Shown piece after piece: positions 15,735-23,987 of a stretch of 40,787 nt of DNA; position 1 is the stretch's first letter, and each line of letters starts with the position of its first letter. Under the pieces are notes generated by a model that searched no databases, was not told where the DNA came from, and saw nothing but the letters and a program-made list of their open reading frames with translations. Origin of the DNA: Hyphomicrobiales bacterium (GTDB lineage Bacteria > Pseudomonadota > Alphaproteobacteria > Rhizobiales > Rhizobiaceae); assembly GCA_900466605.1 (NCBI GenBank), contig UBMU01000025.1, positions 1-40,787 on the forward strand, in the 5' to 3' direction. The position numbers and the translations under genes were made by a program.

Positions 15735-15758
15735 TTCACTTGCTTGCGGCAAAGTGAA
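15735..15758. promoter_or_regulatory. Inverted repeat upstream of gnd
   Basis: TTCACTT (15735-15741) and AAGTGAA (15752-15758) form an inverted repeat 47 bases before the gnd ATG. It could be an operator. No regulator is suggested by the neighbours. Confidence 0.35.
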
Positions 15759-15804
15759 TGCTAGTTTCCGGAATTATATCGATTTAATTTCCAGGAGATT
15801 TCAG

Positions 15805-16824
15805 ATGCAGCTTGGCATGGTGGGTTTGGGCCGGATGGGCAACTACATGGTCCAGCGATTGATGCGCGATGGCCATGAGTGCGTCGTCTACGACGCGAGA
15901 CCGGAAAGCGTTGCCGATCTTGTCGACAGGGGTGCCGTCGGTAGCGCCTCTCTTGAGGAGTTCGTCTCGAAGCTCTCGCGCCCGCGCGCCATCTGGCTGA
16001 TGCTGCCGGCGGCGATCACGGACAAGATCATTACTCAGCTCGTGCCCTTGCTACATGATGACGATATCATCATCGACGGCGGGAATTCTTATTACCACGA
16101 CGATATCAGGCGCGGCGCCGAGCTCATCTCCAAGGGTATCCATTATGTCGACGTTGGCACGAGCGGCGGCGTCTTCGGCCTTGAGCGCGGCTATTGCCTG
16201 ATGATCGGTGGCGAGAAAGGGATCGTCCAGTCGCTGTCGCCGATATTCGCCTCGCTGGCGCCGGGGCAGGGAGGCGTCGCTCCTTCCGTGGGACGCAGCG
16301 CTCATCCTGAAAGCACTGCGGAACAAGGTTACCTTCATTGCGGTCCGCACGGTGCCGGTCATTTCGTCAAGATGGTGCACAATGGCATCGAATACGGCCT
16401 GATGGCCGCATACGCCGAAGGCCTAAACATCCTGAAGCATGCCAATATCGGTGCGGCGACGCATGAGGTCGACGCAGAGACTGCGCCCTTGGCGCATCCC
16501 GAACACTATCGCTACGACTTCAATCTGCCCGATATTGCCGAAGTCTGGCGTCGCGGCAGCGTCATTACCTCGTGGTTGCTCGACCTTACCGCAGATGCGC
16601 TGCATGCGGATCCGGTTCTCGGCCAGTATGCGGGCCGCGTTTCCGATTCGGGCGAGGGTCGCTGGACGATCATGGCGGCGATCGACGAAAGCGTACCGAC
16701 GCCGGTGCTGAGTGCAGCGCTTCATGGGCGTTTCTCGTCGCGCGACAATGACGAGTTTGCCAACAAGGTCCTTTCGGCCATGCGCGCAGGCTTTGGCGGG
16801 CACGTCGAGAAGCCAAAAGAGTAA
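15805..16824 (+). CDS. gnd: 6-phosphogluconate dehydrogenase, short NAD-type
   Basis: Oxidative decarboxylation of 6-phosphogluconate to ribulose 5-phosphate. The 339-residue protein belongs to the short (YqeC/GndA-like) class, often NAD-linked, as opposed to the 470-residue NADP class. Features: Rossmann start MQLGMVGLGRMGNYMV, IIDGGNSYYHDDIRR, the substrate segment YVDVGTSGGVFGLERGYCLMIGG (split about 112-134), and the catalytic HFVKMVHNGIEYG with its Lys and Asn. AGGAG is 7 bases before the ATG at 15805; the frame runs further upstream into the 6S RNA tail but has no start signal there. It ends at a strong terminator. NAD preference is from family knowledge only. Confidence 0.92.
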   Translation: MQLGMVGLGRMGNYMVQRLMRDGHECVVYDARPESVADLVDRGAVGSASLEEFVSKLSRPRAIWLMLPAAITDKIITQLVPLLHDDDIIIDGGNSYYHDDIRRGAELISKGIHYVDVGTSGGVFGLERGYCLMIGGEKGIVQSLSPIFASLAPGQGGVAPSVGRSAHPESTAEQGYLHCGPHGAGHFVKMVHNGIEYGLMAAYAEGLNILKHANIGAATHEVDAETAPLAHPEHYRYDFNLPDIAEVWRRGSVITSWLLDLTADALHADPVLGQYAGRVSDSGEGRWTIMAAIDESVPTPVLSAALHGRFSSRDNDEFANKVLSAMRAGFGGHVEKPKE

Positions 16825-16847
16825 GGCCGGCGTTCCGTTGCAGTTTC

Positions 16848-16883
16848 AAGCCCGCGCATCATCATAGCGCGGGCTTTTCTTTC
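16848..16883 (+). terminator. Intrinsic terminator of gnd
   Basis: AAGCCCGCGC (16848-16857) pairs perfectly with GCGCGGGCTT (16867-16876) and is followed by TTCTTTC. Confidence 0.9.
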
Positions 16884-16931
16884 ATACAGCACGATATATT
16901 GTCGAGAGACCGTATCTAGAGGGCAAGGGCG

Positions 16932-19046
16932 ATGGGTCTCGTATTTGGCGTAGCTGGCGTGCTGCAATGGCTGGTATCGACGGTATTCGTGCTTGCTCTC
17001 GCCGGCGCGGCTCTGGCGCAGAATGCTCCCTCTCCTGCAACGCCTGCCGCTCAACCGCCGGCGGAAGTGCGTCAGATGCTGGAGTTGATGCAGACACCGC
17101 AGGTGAAGGCGTGGATGGCGACGCAGATGCAAGCTGCTCCCGCCGCCGAGGTCGAAGATGGAGAGATGTCGGCATTATCCGACCTCGTCGGTCACGCTCG
17201 CCGCCATGTCGAGATGGTCTCTGCCGCGGCAATGAAACTTCCCGAGGAAGCGGAAACGGCCACTCAGATCGTCGAAACCGAGGTGGCGCCGACTGGCTGG
17301 GTGCTCATAACGGCTGAAGTCGCTGCGTTGTTCCTGACCGGAGCGATCGTTGAACTGCTGTTTCGTATCATAGTGCCGAAGCCGCGGATCAGACGGAGCG
17401 ACGATGAAGTTGTCACTGTCGCGCACCATGCGACGGCCAATCTGCTCTATCGCATTGTTCCTGCCCTGGTATTTGCCATGGCGACCCTGGTGCCGCTGCT
17501 TGCGTTCAACTGGCCGCCAATCACGCGATCCATGGCGATCGCGATTGCGATCGCGCTCATCGTGGCCCGCTTCGCTGTCGCGCTCGGGCGGCTTCTGGTT
17601 GCGCTGGTTACTCTGCCGCGAGCGGACGGCGAGCGCCAGACTTCGCGCGCGAAGGCCCTGTTCTGGTTTCGGCGTTGCGCTCTCTTTGCCATCTACTTTG
17701 CGTTTGGGTGGGCTGCGATCCAACTCATGGCGCCGCTCGGCTTTTCCCAAGGCGCCCGCTATTTCATCGGCTATATCCTCGGTCTTGGGCTGTTCGCTAT
17801 CGCCGTAGAGGCTGTCTGGTCCCGTCCAGTGGAGGAAGGAGAGCATCGTAGCTTTACCCTTTCCTGGGGCCTGACACTCTATTTCGCTTTGCTTTGGATT
17901 CTCTGGGTTACAGGGTTCAATCTGGCGCTGTGGATCGGGATCTACGCCGTGCTACTACCACGGGCGCTGACAGTTGCGACGCTGGCGGTTCGCTCGCTGC
18001 ACCAGGCGGAGGCAAGCCTCCTTGGCCAGCGCAGGATGGCCACAGTATTGCTTGATCGTGGTGTCCGGGCGATCATCATTACGGCAGCGGCGTTCTGGTT
18101 CGGCCGCGTACTCGGCCTTGTTGCGGACCGGATGGCGGCAGGCGAAACGATGGTCGATCGCATTGCCCGCGGTGCAATCGGCGGCATCGTCATTCTGCTC
18201 GCAGCCGATCTGCTTTGGCATCTGGCACGCGCCTACATCAACGGCAAGCTGGACGATTCGCGCCTCGACGGTGCCGCGACAGACGAGGAGAAGGCGAGAC
18301 GCGCGCGCCTGCAGACGTTGCTGCCGATCTTCCGCAACATTCTTGCCGTGGTTATCGCCGTTATCGCGGCCCTGATGGTGCTCTCCGGTCTCGGCATCCA
18401 GATCGCCCCTCTGATTGCGGGTGCTGGTGTTGTCGGTGTCGCTGTCGGTTTTGGTGCGCAGACCATCGTGAAAGATGTTATCAGCGGCATGTTCTACCTC
18501 TGGGACGATGCGTTCCGCGTTGGTGAGTATATCGAGAGTGGCAGCCACAAGGGCGTGGTCGAGGCATTCAGCCTGCGTTCCGTAAAGCTGCGGCATCATC
18601 GTGGACCGCTGACCACGGTTCCGTTCGGCGAACTCGGTGCGGTCAAAAACCTCAACCGCGACTGGACGATCGACAAGATCACCTTGAACGTGACCTACGA
18701 CACCGACCTCGTGAAAGCCAAGAAGGTGATCAAGCAGATCGGACAGCAGTTGCTCGAGAATCCCGACTACAGCCCACACATCATCGAGACACTGAAAATG
18801 AAGGGCGTGGAACAGTTCGGCGAGTTTGCGATCGTCATTAGGCTGGCAATGATGACCAAGCCCGGCGAGCAGTTCGTCATCCGGCGCAATGCGCTTGCAA
18901 TGATCCGTAATGCGTTCAAGGAAAACGGCATCGAGTTTGCCGTGCCGACGGTGCAGGTCTCCAGCGAAGGGCATGAGGCTGAAGCGCATGCGGCAGCCGC
19001 CCGCCATCTCTCGCAACGCGCAAGCTCGGATGAGCCTGCGGCTTAA
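16932..19046 (+). CDS. Large MscS-family mechanosensitive channel
   Basis: An inner-membrane tension-gated channel of 704 residues that would release solutes on osmotic downshock. A signal-like hydrophobic start (about 8-28, ending AGAALAQ) is followed by a Pro/Ala-rich periplasmic part, then about 8-10 membrane segments. The MscS core lies at about 450-680: the pore helix IAGAGVVGVAVGFGAQTIVKD with Gly/Ala packing, then MFYLWDDAFRVGEYIE and the beta domain TTVPFGELGAVKNLNRDW. Size and layout resemble the E. coli YbiO group. A weak hairpin overlaps the stop. The gene stands alone between gnd and lpiA on the same strand. Confidence 0.92.
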   Translation: MGLVFGVAGVLQWLVSTVFVLALAGAALAQNAPSPATPAAQPPAEVRQMLELMQTPQVKAWMATQMQAAPAAEVEDGEMSALSDLVGHARRHVEMVSAAAMKLPEEAETATQIVETEVAPTGWVLITAEVAALFLTGAIVELLFRIIVPKPRIRRSDDEVVTVAHHATANLLYRIVPALVFAMATLVPLLAFNWPPITRSMAIAIAIALIVARFAVALGRLLVALVTLPRADGERQTSRAKALFWFRRCALFAIYFAFGWAAIQLMAPLGFSQGARYFIGYILGLGLFAIAVEAVWSRPVEEGEHRSFTLSWGLTLYFALLWILWVTGFNLALWIGIYAVLLPRALTVATLAVRSLHQAEASLLGQRRMATVLLDRGVRAIIITAAAFWFGRVLGLVADRMAAGETMVDRIARGAIGGIVILLAADLLWHLARAYINGKLDDSRLDGAATDEEKARRARLQTLLPIFRNILAVVIAVIAALMVLSGLGIQIAPLIAGAGVVGVAVGFGAQTIVKDVISGMFYLWDDAFRVGEYIESGSHKGVVEAFSLRSVKLRHHRGPLTTVPFGELGAVKNLNRDWTIDKITLNVTYDTDLVKAKKVIKQIGQQLLENPDYSPHIIETLKMKGVEQFGEFAIVIRLAMMTKPGEQFVIRRNALAMIRNAFKENGIEFAVPTVQVSSEGHEAEAHAAAARHLSQRASSDEPAA

Positions 19047-19345
19047 CAGCCGTCTTCTTGTTGGCGACGGCCCGCTCATTTTCAGCGCGTTGGCAGCGTT
19101 TTATGTCAAGCGAACCGAACTTCCGGAGCTTACAAGCCGGACTTTCGGCGAGGCGCTCTGTCCGTGCCGATGCCGGCATCGTCCGCAACCCTTCAAACGT
19201 TACGAAATTGAAATGTCCGTAGATTGTTCTTGCACCAAATTTGCCCCAATTGCAGATGAAGCAGGCGACAGCAGGTCGGATCTGACAGGGCAAGATATAC
19301 GTTCATAGAGCTTGCATAAGGCCTATGTTACGTGTTTCCAACACG
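19047..19345. other. Upstream region of lpiA
   Basis: Non-coding; one open plus-strand frame crosses it but lacks a ribosome site and looks random. It should hold the lpiA promoter. In Rhizobium tropici and Sinorhizobium medicae lpiA is induced by low pH. I found no clear sigma70, sigma54 or ECF element. Confidence 0.4.
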
Positions 19346-19362
19346 ATTCCACTAACTGGAAT
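19346..19362. promoter_or_regulatory. Palindrome just upstream of lpiA
   Basis: ATTCCA (19346-19351) and TGGAAT (19357-19362) form a perfect inverted repeat around CTAAC, ending 16 bases before the ATG. It could be an operator or a leader hairpin close to the ribosome site. Confidence 0.4.
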
Positions 19363-19378
19363 ATTGCGGCGGTAAGAG

Positions 19379-21982
19379 ATGTCGGGGCACGACAATTTGG
19401 AAGAAATCGAAGACACTGACGAATTCTCAGTGCGTGGTCTGTTTAGACGCTACCGGACGCTTCTGGCAGGCTTGGCGACGCTTGCGCTTTTCTGTCTCGT
19501 AGGCTTCGCGATCGAGCAGCTGACGAACGAGGTACGCTACGACGATGTCGTGCAGGCGCTGGCCGACACGAAGGTCAGTTCGATCCTGCTCGCGCTGCTC
19601 TTCACGGGGCTCAGCTTCCTGGCTCTTATCTTCTACGACGTCAACGCCATCGAATATGTCGGTCGCAAACTGCCGTTTCCGCAGGTGGCGCTGACCGCCT
19701 TCAGCGCTTATGCGGTGGGTAACACAGCCGGTTTCGGTGCTTTGAGCGGCGGTGCAATTCGTTATCGGGCCTACTCTCGTCTCGGCCTGACGCCTGAAGA
19801 GATCGGGCGGGTCATTGCATTTGTTACGCTGTCGTTCGGATTGGGGCTTGCCGGGGTCGCCGCGATTGCGCTCGTGATAATTGCGGACCAAATCGCGCCT
19901 CTGGTCAATTTAAGCAGCTTTTTGCTGCGGTTCATCGCCGCAGCGATTATCGTTGGCCTTGGCATCATCATGATCATGGGGCGTGGTGGGCGCGCGGTGA
20001 GCATCGGGCCCGTGAAGATCCGTCTGCCGGACTCACGCACCTGGTCGCGGCAGTTCCTCGTCACGGCTTTCGACATCGCTGCCTCTGCAACTGTGCTCTA
20101 TGTGCTGCTGCCGCAGGATGCGATCACCTGGCCAGTGTTTCTGGCGGTCTATGCAATCGCCGTCGGTCTCGGCGTTCTCAGCCATGTGCCGGCGGGCCTT
20201 GGGGTTTTCGAAACCGTCATCATCGCTTCCCTCGGCAGTGCCGTGAACATCGACGCGGTTCTGGGCTCGCTGGTTCTTTACCGCCTGATCTATCATGTTC
20301 TGCCGCTGGTGATTGCGGTGCTCGCGGTCTCGGCGACCGAGCTTCGCCGGTTTGCGGATCACCCAGTTGCGTCAGGTATTCGGCGGATCGGCATTCGGCT
20401 GATGCCGCAGCTGCTTTCGGCGCTTTGTCTGCTGCTCGGCGTCATGCTGATCTTCTCGAGCGTCACGCCGACGCCGGACGAAAACCTCGAATTTCTTTCA
20501 AGCTATCTGCCGCTGCCGATCGTCGAAGGCGCACACTTCCTCTCAAGCCTCTTTGGGCTTGCACTCGTTGTTGCCGCACGCGGCCTCGGCCAGAAGCTCG
20601 ACGGCGCGTGGTGGGTCGCGATTCTGTCGGCGGCTGCGGCGTTGATGCTGTCGCTGCTGAAGGCCATCGCTCTGGTCGAGGCATGTTTTCTTGCCTTCCT
20701 TATCTTTGGCCTCTTCGTCAGCCGTCGCCTGTTTCGCAGACATGCGTCCCTTCTCAACCAGACGCTGACGGCCTCGTGGCTGACGGCGATTGCCGTCATC
20801 TGCGTCGGTGCCATCGTGATCTTGCTCTTCGTCTATCGCGACGTGGAATACAGCAGCGAGCTCTGGTGGGAGTTCGAATTTGCCGGAGAAGCACCGCGTG
20901 GTCTGCGCGCCGTGCTCGGCATCTCCATCATTTCCTCGGCGATTGCGATTTTCAGTCTGCTTCGCCCGGTGGCGATGAAACCGGAACCCGCGTCAACAGA
21001 CGCACTGCAGCAGGCGGTCGATATTGTCGAGAGACAACGCTACGCCGACGCCAATCTGGTGCGGATGGGCGACAAGAGCATCATGTTCTCCGAGAAGGGT
21101 GACGCCTTCATCATGTACGGAAGGCAGGGACGGTCGTGGATCGCTCTCTTCGATCCGATCGGCGAGCGCAGCGCCATTCCGGAATTGGTGTGGCGTTTCG
21201 TGGAGTCTGCGCGCGCCGCGGGCTGCCGCGCAGTTTTTTATCAGATCTCGCCGGCGCTTCTTTCCCATTGTGCCGATGCCGGATTGCGGGCATTCAAATT
21301 GGGCGAGCTTGCCGTTGCCGATCTGAAGACTTTCGAAATGAAGGGCGGCAAGTGGGCTAACCTGCGTCAGACGGCGAGCCGCGCTCAGCGCGACGGCTTG
21401 GAGTTCGAAGTGATCGCGCCGGAAAATGTTCCGGCGGCGATGGAGGAACTGGCAGCGGTTTCCAATGCCTGGCTTGAGGATCACAATGCCAAGGAAAAGG
21501 GCTTCTCGCTCGGTGCGTTCGATCCAGACTATATTGCTGCCCAGCCGGTGGGCATTCTGAAGCGCGAAGGCAGGATCGTGGCTTTCGCCAATGTCCTGAT
21601 AACGGCTGCGAAGGACGAGGGTACCATCGACCTGATGCGTTTCTCGCCGGACGCGCCGAAGGGATCCATGGACTTCCTCTTCGTACAGATCATGGAGTAC
21701 CTGCGCAGCGAAGGCTTCGCGCATTTCAATCTCGGCATGGCCCCGCTCTCGGGCATGTCGAAGCGCGAGATGGCGCCAGTATGGGATCGAATCGGCAGCA
21801 CCGTCTTCGAGCACGGCGAGCGGTTCTACAACTTCAAGGGCCTGAGGGCCTTCAAATCAAAGTTTCACCCGCAGTGGCATCCGCGGTATCTTGCGGTGTC
21901 GGGCGGAGGCAATCCGATGATCGCTCTTATGGATGCAACATTCCTTATCGGCGGCGGGTTGAGAGGGGTAGTGAGGAAATGA
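19379..21982 (+). CDS. mprF: Lysyl-phosphatidylglycerol synthase/flippase
   Basis: MprF family, called LpiA in rhizobia: transfers lysine from lysyl-tRNA to phosphatidylglycerol and flips the product, lowering the membrane's negative charge and raising resistance to acid and cationic peptides. The 867-residue protein has an N-terminal multi-pass flippase part (about 25-530), including GNTAGFGALSGGAIRYRAYS and HVPAGLGVFETVII, and a C-terminal cytosolic GNAT-like synthase domain (about 545-860) with GDKSIMFSEKGDAFIMYGRQ, FSLGAFDPDYIA and FNLGMAPLSGM. The ATG follows GGTAAGAG. The stop overlaps acvB by ATGA, so the two are translationally coupled. The specific amino acid (Lys) is taken from rhizobial LpiA. 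Confidence 0.95.
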   Translation: MSGHDNLEEIEDTDEFSVRGLFRRYRTLLAGLATLALFCLVGFAIEQLTNEVRYDDVVQALADTKVSSILLALLFTGLSFLALIFYDVNAIEYVGRKLPFPQVALTAFSAYAVGNTAGFGALSGGAIRYRAYSRLGLTPEEIGRVIAFVTLSFGLGLAGVAAIALVIIADQIAPLVNLSSFLLRFIAAAIIVGLGIIMIMGRGGRAVSIGPVKIRLPDSRTWSRQFLVTAFDIAASATVLYVLLPQDAITWPVFLAVYAIAVGLGVLSHVPAGLGVFETVIIASLGSAVNIDAVLGSLVLYRLIYHVLPLVIAVLAVSATELRRFADHPVASGIRRIGIRLMPQLLSALCLLLGVMLIFSSVTPTPDENLEFLSSYLPLPIVEGAHFLSSLFGLALVVAARGLGQKLDGAWWVAILSAAAALMLSLLKAIALVEACFLAFLIFGLFVSRRLFRRHASLLNQTLTASWLTAIAVICVGAIVILLFVYRDVEYSSELWWEFEFAGEAPRGLRAVLGISIISSAIAIFSLLRPVAMKPEPASTDALQQAVDIVERQRYADANLVRMGDKSIMFSEKGDAFIMYGRQGRSWIALFDPIGERSAIPELVWRFVESARAAGCRAVFYQISPALLSHCADAGLRAFKLGELAVADLKTFEMKGGKWANLRQTASRAQRDGLEFEVIAPENVPAAMEELAAVSNAWLEDHNAKEKGFSLGAFDPDYIAAQPVGILKREGRIVAFANVLITAAKDEGTIDLMRFSPDAPKGSMDFLFVQIMEYLRSEGFAHFNLGMAPLSGMSKREMAPVWDRIGSTVFEHGERFYNFKGLRAFKSKFHPQWHPRYLAVSGGGNPMIALMDATFLIGGGLRGVVRK

Positions 21983-23361
21983 TGAAAAGACACCTTCTTG
22001 CAGCCGTTTGCGCGTTGTCTCTGTCCGCTTCGGTGGCAGTGGCGGCAAGCGAGACGACAGACAGCTTCGAAACCGGGCTCATTCCTTCTCCGCACATCTT
22101 CCTGCCCGATGGAAATGTGAAGGGTGCCGTTGTGCTGATATCCGATGGTGCTGGCTGGGGCGACAACGAGAAAGCTGAAGCCGACCGGCTCGTCGGACAA
22201 GGGGCAGTCGTCATCGGAATCGATTTCCCGTCCTACATGGAGGCGCTGCGAAACTACGATGTCAGCCAGAATGATGGCTGCATCTACATGGTGTCAGATA
22301 TCGAGTCGTTGAGCCAACAGGTCCAGCGCGCGGCGGGAAACAGCGCCTATCATCTACCGATCGTTGCCGGCGTCGGTGAGGGTGGAGCCCTGGCACTGGC
22401 AATCGCGGCGCAGACTCCGGATGCTACCATCGGCGAGACGCTGGCGGTCGATCCGGTTGCGGGCATTCCGCTTACCAAAGAGCTTTGCACGCCGGCGAAA
22501 AAGCAGACAGTTGGCAATCGCATGATCTACGGCCTCAGCGACACATCGTTGCCGGATCCGGTCATTGTGTCGTTCACGGCCTCCGCCAACAAGGATGGCC
22601 GCGCGCATGTCGAGGAGCTCAAGAAGCAGCATCCTGACATCGAGATCCGCGACTCGGGGGACGACGCACAGACTACGCTCGCCGACACGCTTTCGGACCT
22701 GATCGACGCCTCAGGAAGTGCCGACAATCCGCTCGGCCTGCCGCTGACCATTCTGGATGCCAAGCCGGCCTTCGACACGATGGCGGTCATCTATTCCGGT
22801 GATGGCGGCTGGCGCGACATCGACAAGGAGGTCGGAGCCTCGCTTCAGAAGCAAGGCGTCCCTGTTGTCGGCATCGACTCGCTTCATTATTTCTGGTCGG
22901 AGCGGCAGCCGCAGCAGACTGCTGACGATCTCGGCAAGATCATTGAGTTTTACCGCAAGCAGTGGAAGGTGAAGCACGTCCTGCTTATCGGCTATTCCTT
23001 CGGCGCAGATGTCGTGCCTGCCACCTATTCACTGCTGAAGCCGGCTGCCAAGGCAGCAGTGGCGCAGATGTCGCTTCTTTCCCTGTCGCACGAGGTGGAT
23101 TACCAGATCTCTGTCATGGGCTGGCTCGGCCAGAAGACCGAAGGTGCCGGTGGTGACCCGGTTGATGACCTCAAGAAGGTCGATCCGAAGATCGTCCAGT
23201 GCATCTACGGGAAGGAAGACGACGACGAGGTCGCCTGCCCCGATCTGAAGGGCAGCGGCGTCGACGTGATTACTCTGGCTGGCGACCATCACTTCGATGA
23301 GAACTATGAGCTGCTGACCAAGACCATCATCGACGGGCTGAAGGCGCGCCTTCAGGACTAG
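21979..23361 (+). CDS. acvB: AcvB/AtvA periplasmic lysyl-PG hydrolase
   Basis: AcvB (AtvA in R. tropici) is a periplasmic alpha/beta-hydrolase-fold protein; the Agrobacterium protein is needed for virulence and has been shown to hydrolyse lysyl-PG. The 460-residue protein has a signal peptide (about 1-23, cut near VAVAA-SETT). It looks like two related halves: residues about 45-155 (AVVLISDGAGWGD, then GVGEGGALAL) and about 270-400 (AVIYSGDGGWRDID, then LLIGYSFGADVVPA). Only the second keeps the nucleophile, Ser340 in GYSFGAD. The C-terminal half is the VirJ-like part. The start overlaps the mprF stop; a second ATG at 21982 has equally good spacing from GAGG. Confidence 0.92.
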   Translation: MMKRHLLAAVCALSLSASVAVAASETTDSFETGLIPSPHIFLPDGNVKGAVVLISDGAGWGDNEKAEADRLVGQGAVVIGIDFPSYMEALRNYDVSQNDGCIYMVSDIESLSQQVQRAAGNSAYHLPIVAGVGEGGALALAIAAQTPDATIGETLAVDPVAGIPLTKELCTPAKKQTVGNRMIYGLSDTSLPDPVIVSFTASANKDGRAHVEELKKQHPDIEIRDSGDDAQTTLADTLSDLIDASGSADNPLGLPLTILDAKPAFDTMAVIYSGDGGWRDIDKEVGASLQKQGVPVVGIDSLHYFWSERQPQQTADDLGKIIEFYRKQWKVKHVLLIGYSFGADVVPATYSLLKPAAKAAVAQMSLLSLSHEVDYQISVMGWLGQKTEGAGGDPVDDLKKVDPKIVQCIYGKEDDDEVACPDLKGSGVDVITLAGDHHFDENYELLTKTIIDGLKARLQD

Positions 23362-23383
23362 TGTGCGTCTCCTCCCTCAGAGG

Positions 23384-23947
23384 TTATCGCATCAAGCAGT
23401 CTTCGCTCCAGCCGAGAGCGGCGATATCGCCGCTTCGGAAGCGGCCGTCGTCTGCGACGATGAATTCGTCGAGCTGTGGTGGCGGCACGCTCGTTCCCGC
23501 CATCATCGCGTGAACCTGGCCGCGATGATGTGTCTGATGCTGGAAAAGATGGTTCAAAACGTCTTCCATTCGCTCGCGCTGAATGCGTTCAGAACGATGG
23601 ATCTCGGTCGTCGACGCCAGCTTTTCCGGGGTGACGGCCTCGCAAAGTGTGACCAGCCGACGGTCGACTTTGGCCTGCTCGGCAGCAAGCGTGGCGATAT
23701 CGTCGAACGGCTCCTCGATGTTCCAGGCGGCGGGCCCAAGCGTGCCGCCTTCCAGCGCATCGACGTAAAACCAGTCGACCGTCAGAATGTGGTTGAGCGT
23801 GGTCTTGATCGACGGAAAGAAGTTTACCCGGGCCGCCTCGAGCTCTCCCGGCATCAACCGACTGCAGGCCTCATGCAGCCGGTGGTTCGCAAGCGCATTG
23901 TTGTAGGCAAGCTTGCGGGCGGTCCTGCATGGGTCGAACGTCGGCAT
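23384..23947 (-). CDS. DinB family protein
   Basis: A 187-residue soluble four-helix-bundle protein of the DinB/YfiT superfamily. These use three histidines to bind a metal and include thiol S-transferases as well as many of unknown role. Candidate ligands here are the His in LNHILTVDW (about residue 53) and two in HLFQHQTHHRGQVH (about 134-147). AGGGA precedes the ATG. It lies 40 bases downstream of ruvB on the same strand and converges on acvB, 22 bases away. Despite the name, it is not the DNA polymerase IV DinB, and substrate is unknown. Confidence 0.9.
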   Translation of the reverse strand: MPTFDPCRTARKLAYNNALANHRLHEACSRLMPGELEAARVNFFPSIKTTLNHILTVDWFYVDALEGGTLGPAAWNIEEPFDDIATLAAEQAKVDRRLVTLCEAVTPEKLASTTEIHRSERIQRERMEDVLNHLFQHQTHHRGQVHAMMAGTSVPPPQLDEFIVADDGRFRSGDIAALGWSEDCLMR

Positions 23948-23987
23948 CAGATGGGTCCCTTCTTGACGGCGTCATAGCCCGCTGGCC

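Noticed and set aside
17955..19079. Minus-strand frame of 374 codons opposite the MscS gene.
   Set aside because: Shadow frame. The plus-strand MscS protein has clear motifs, while the minus frame has low-complexity His/Arg/Asp composition.
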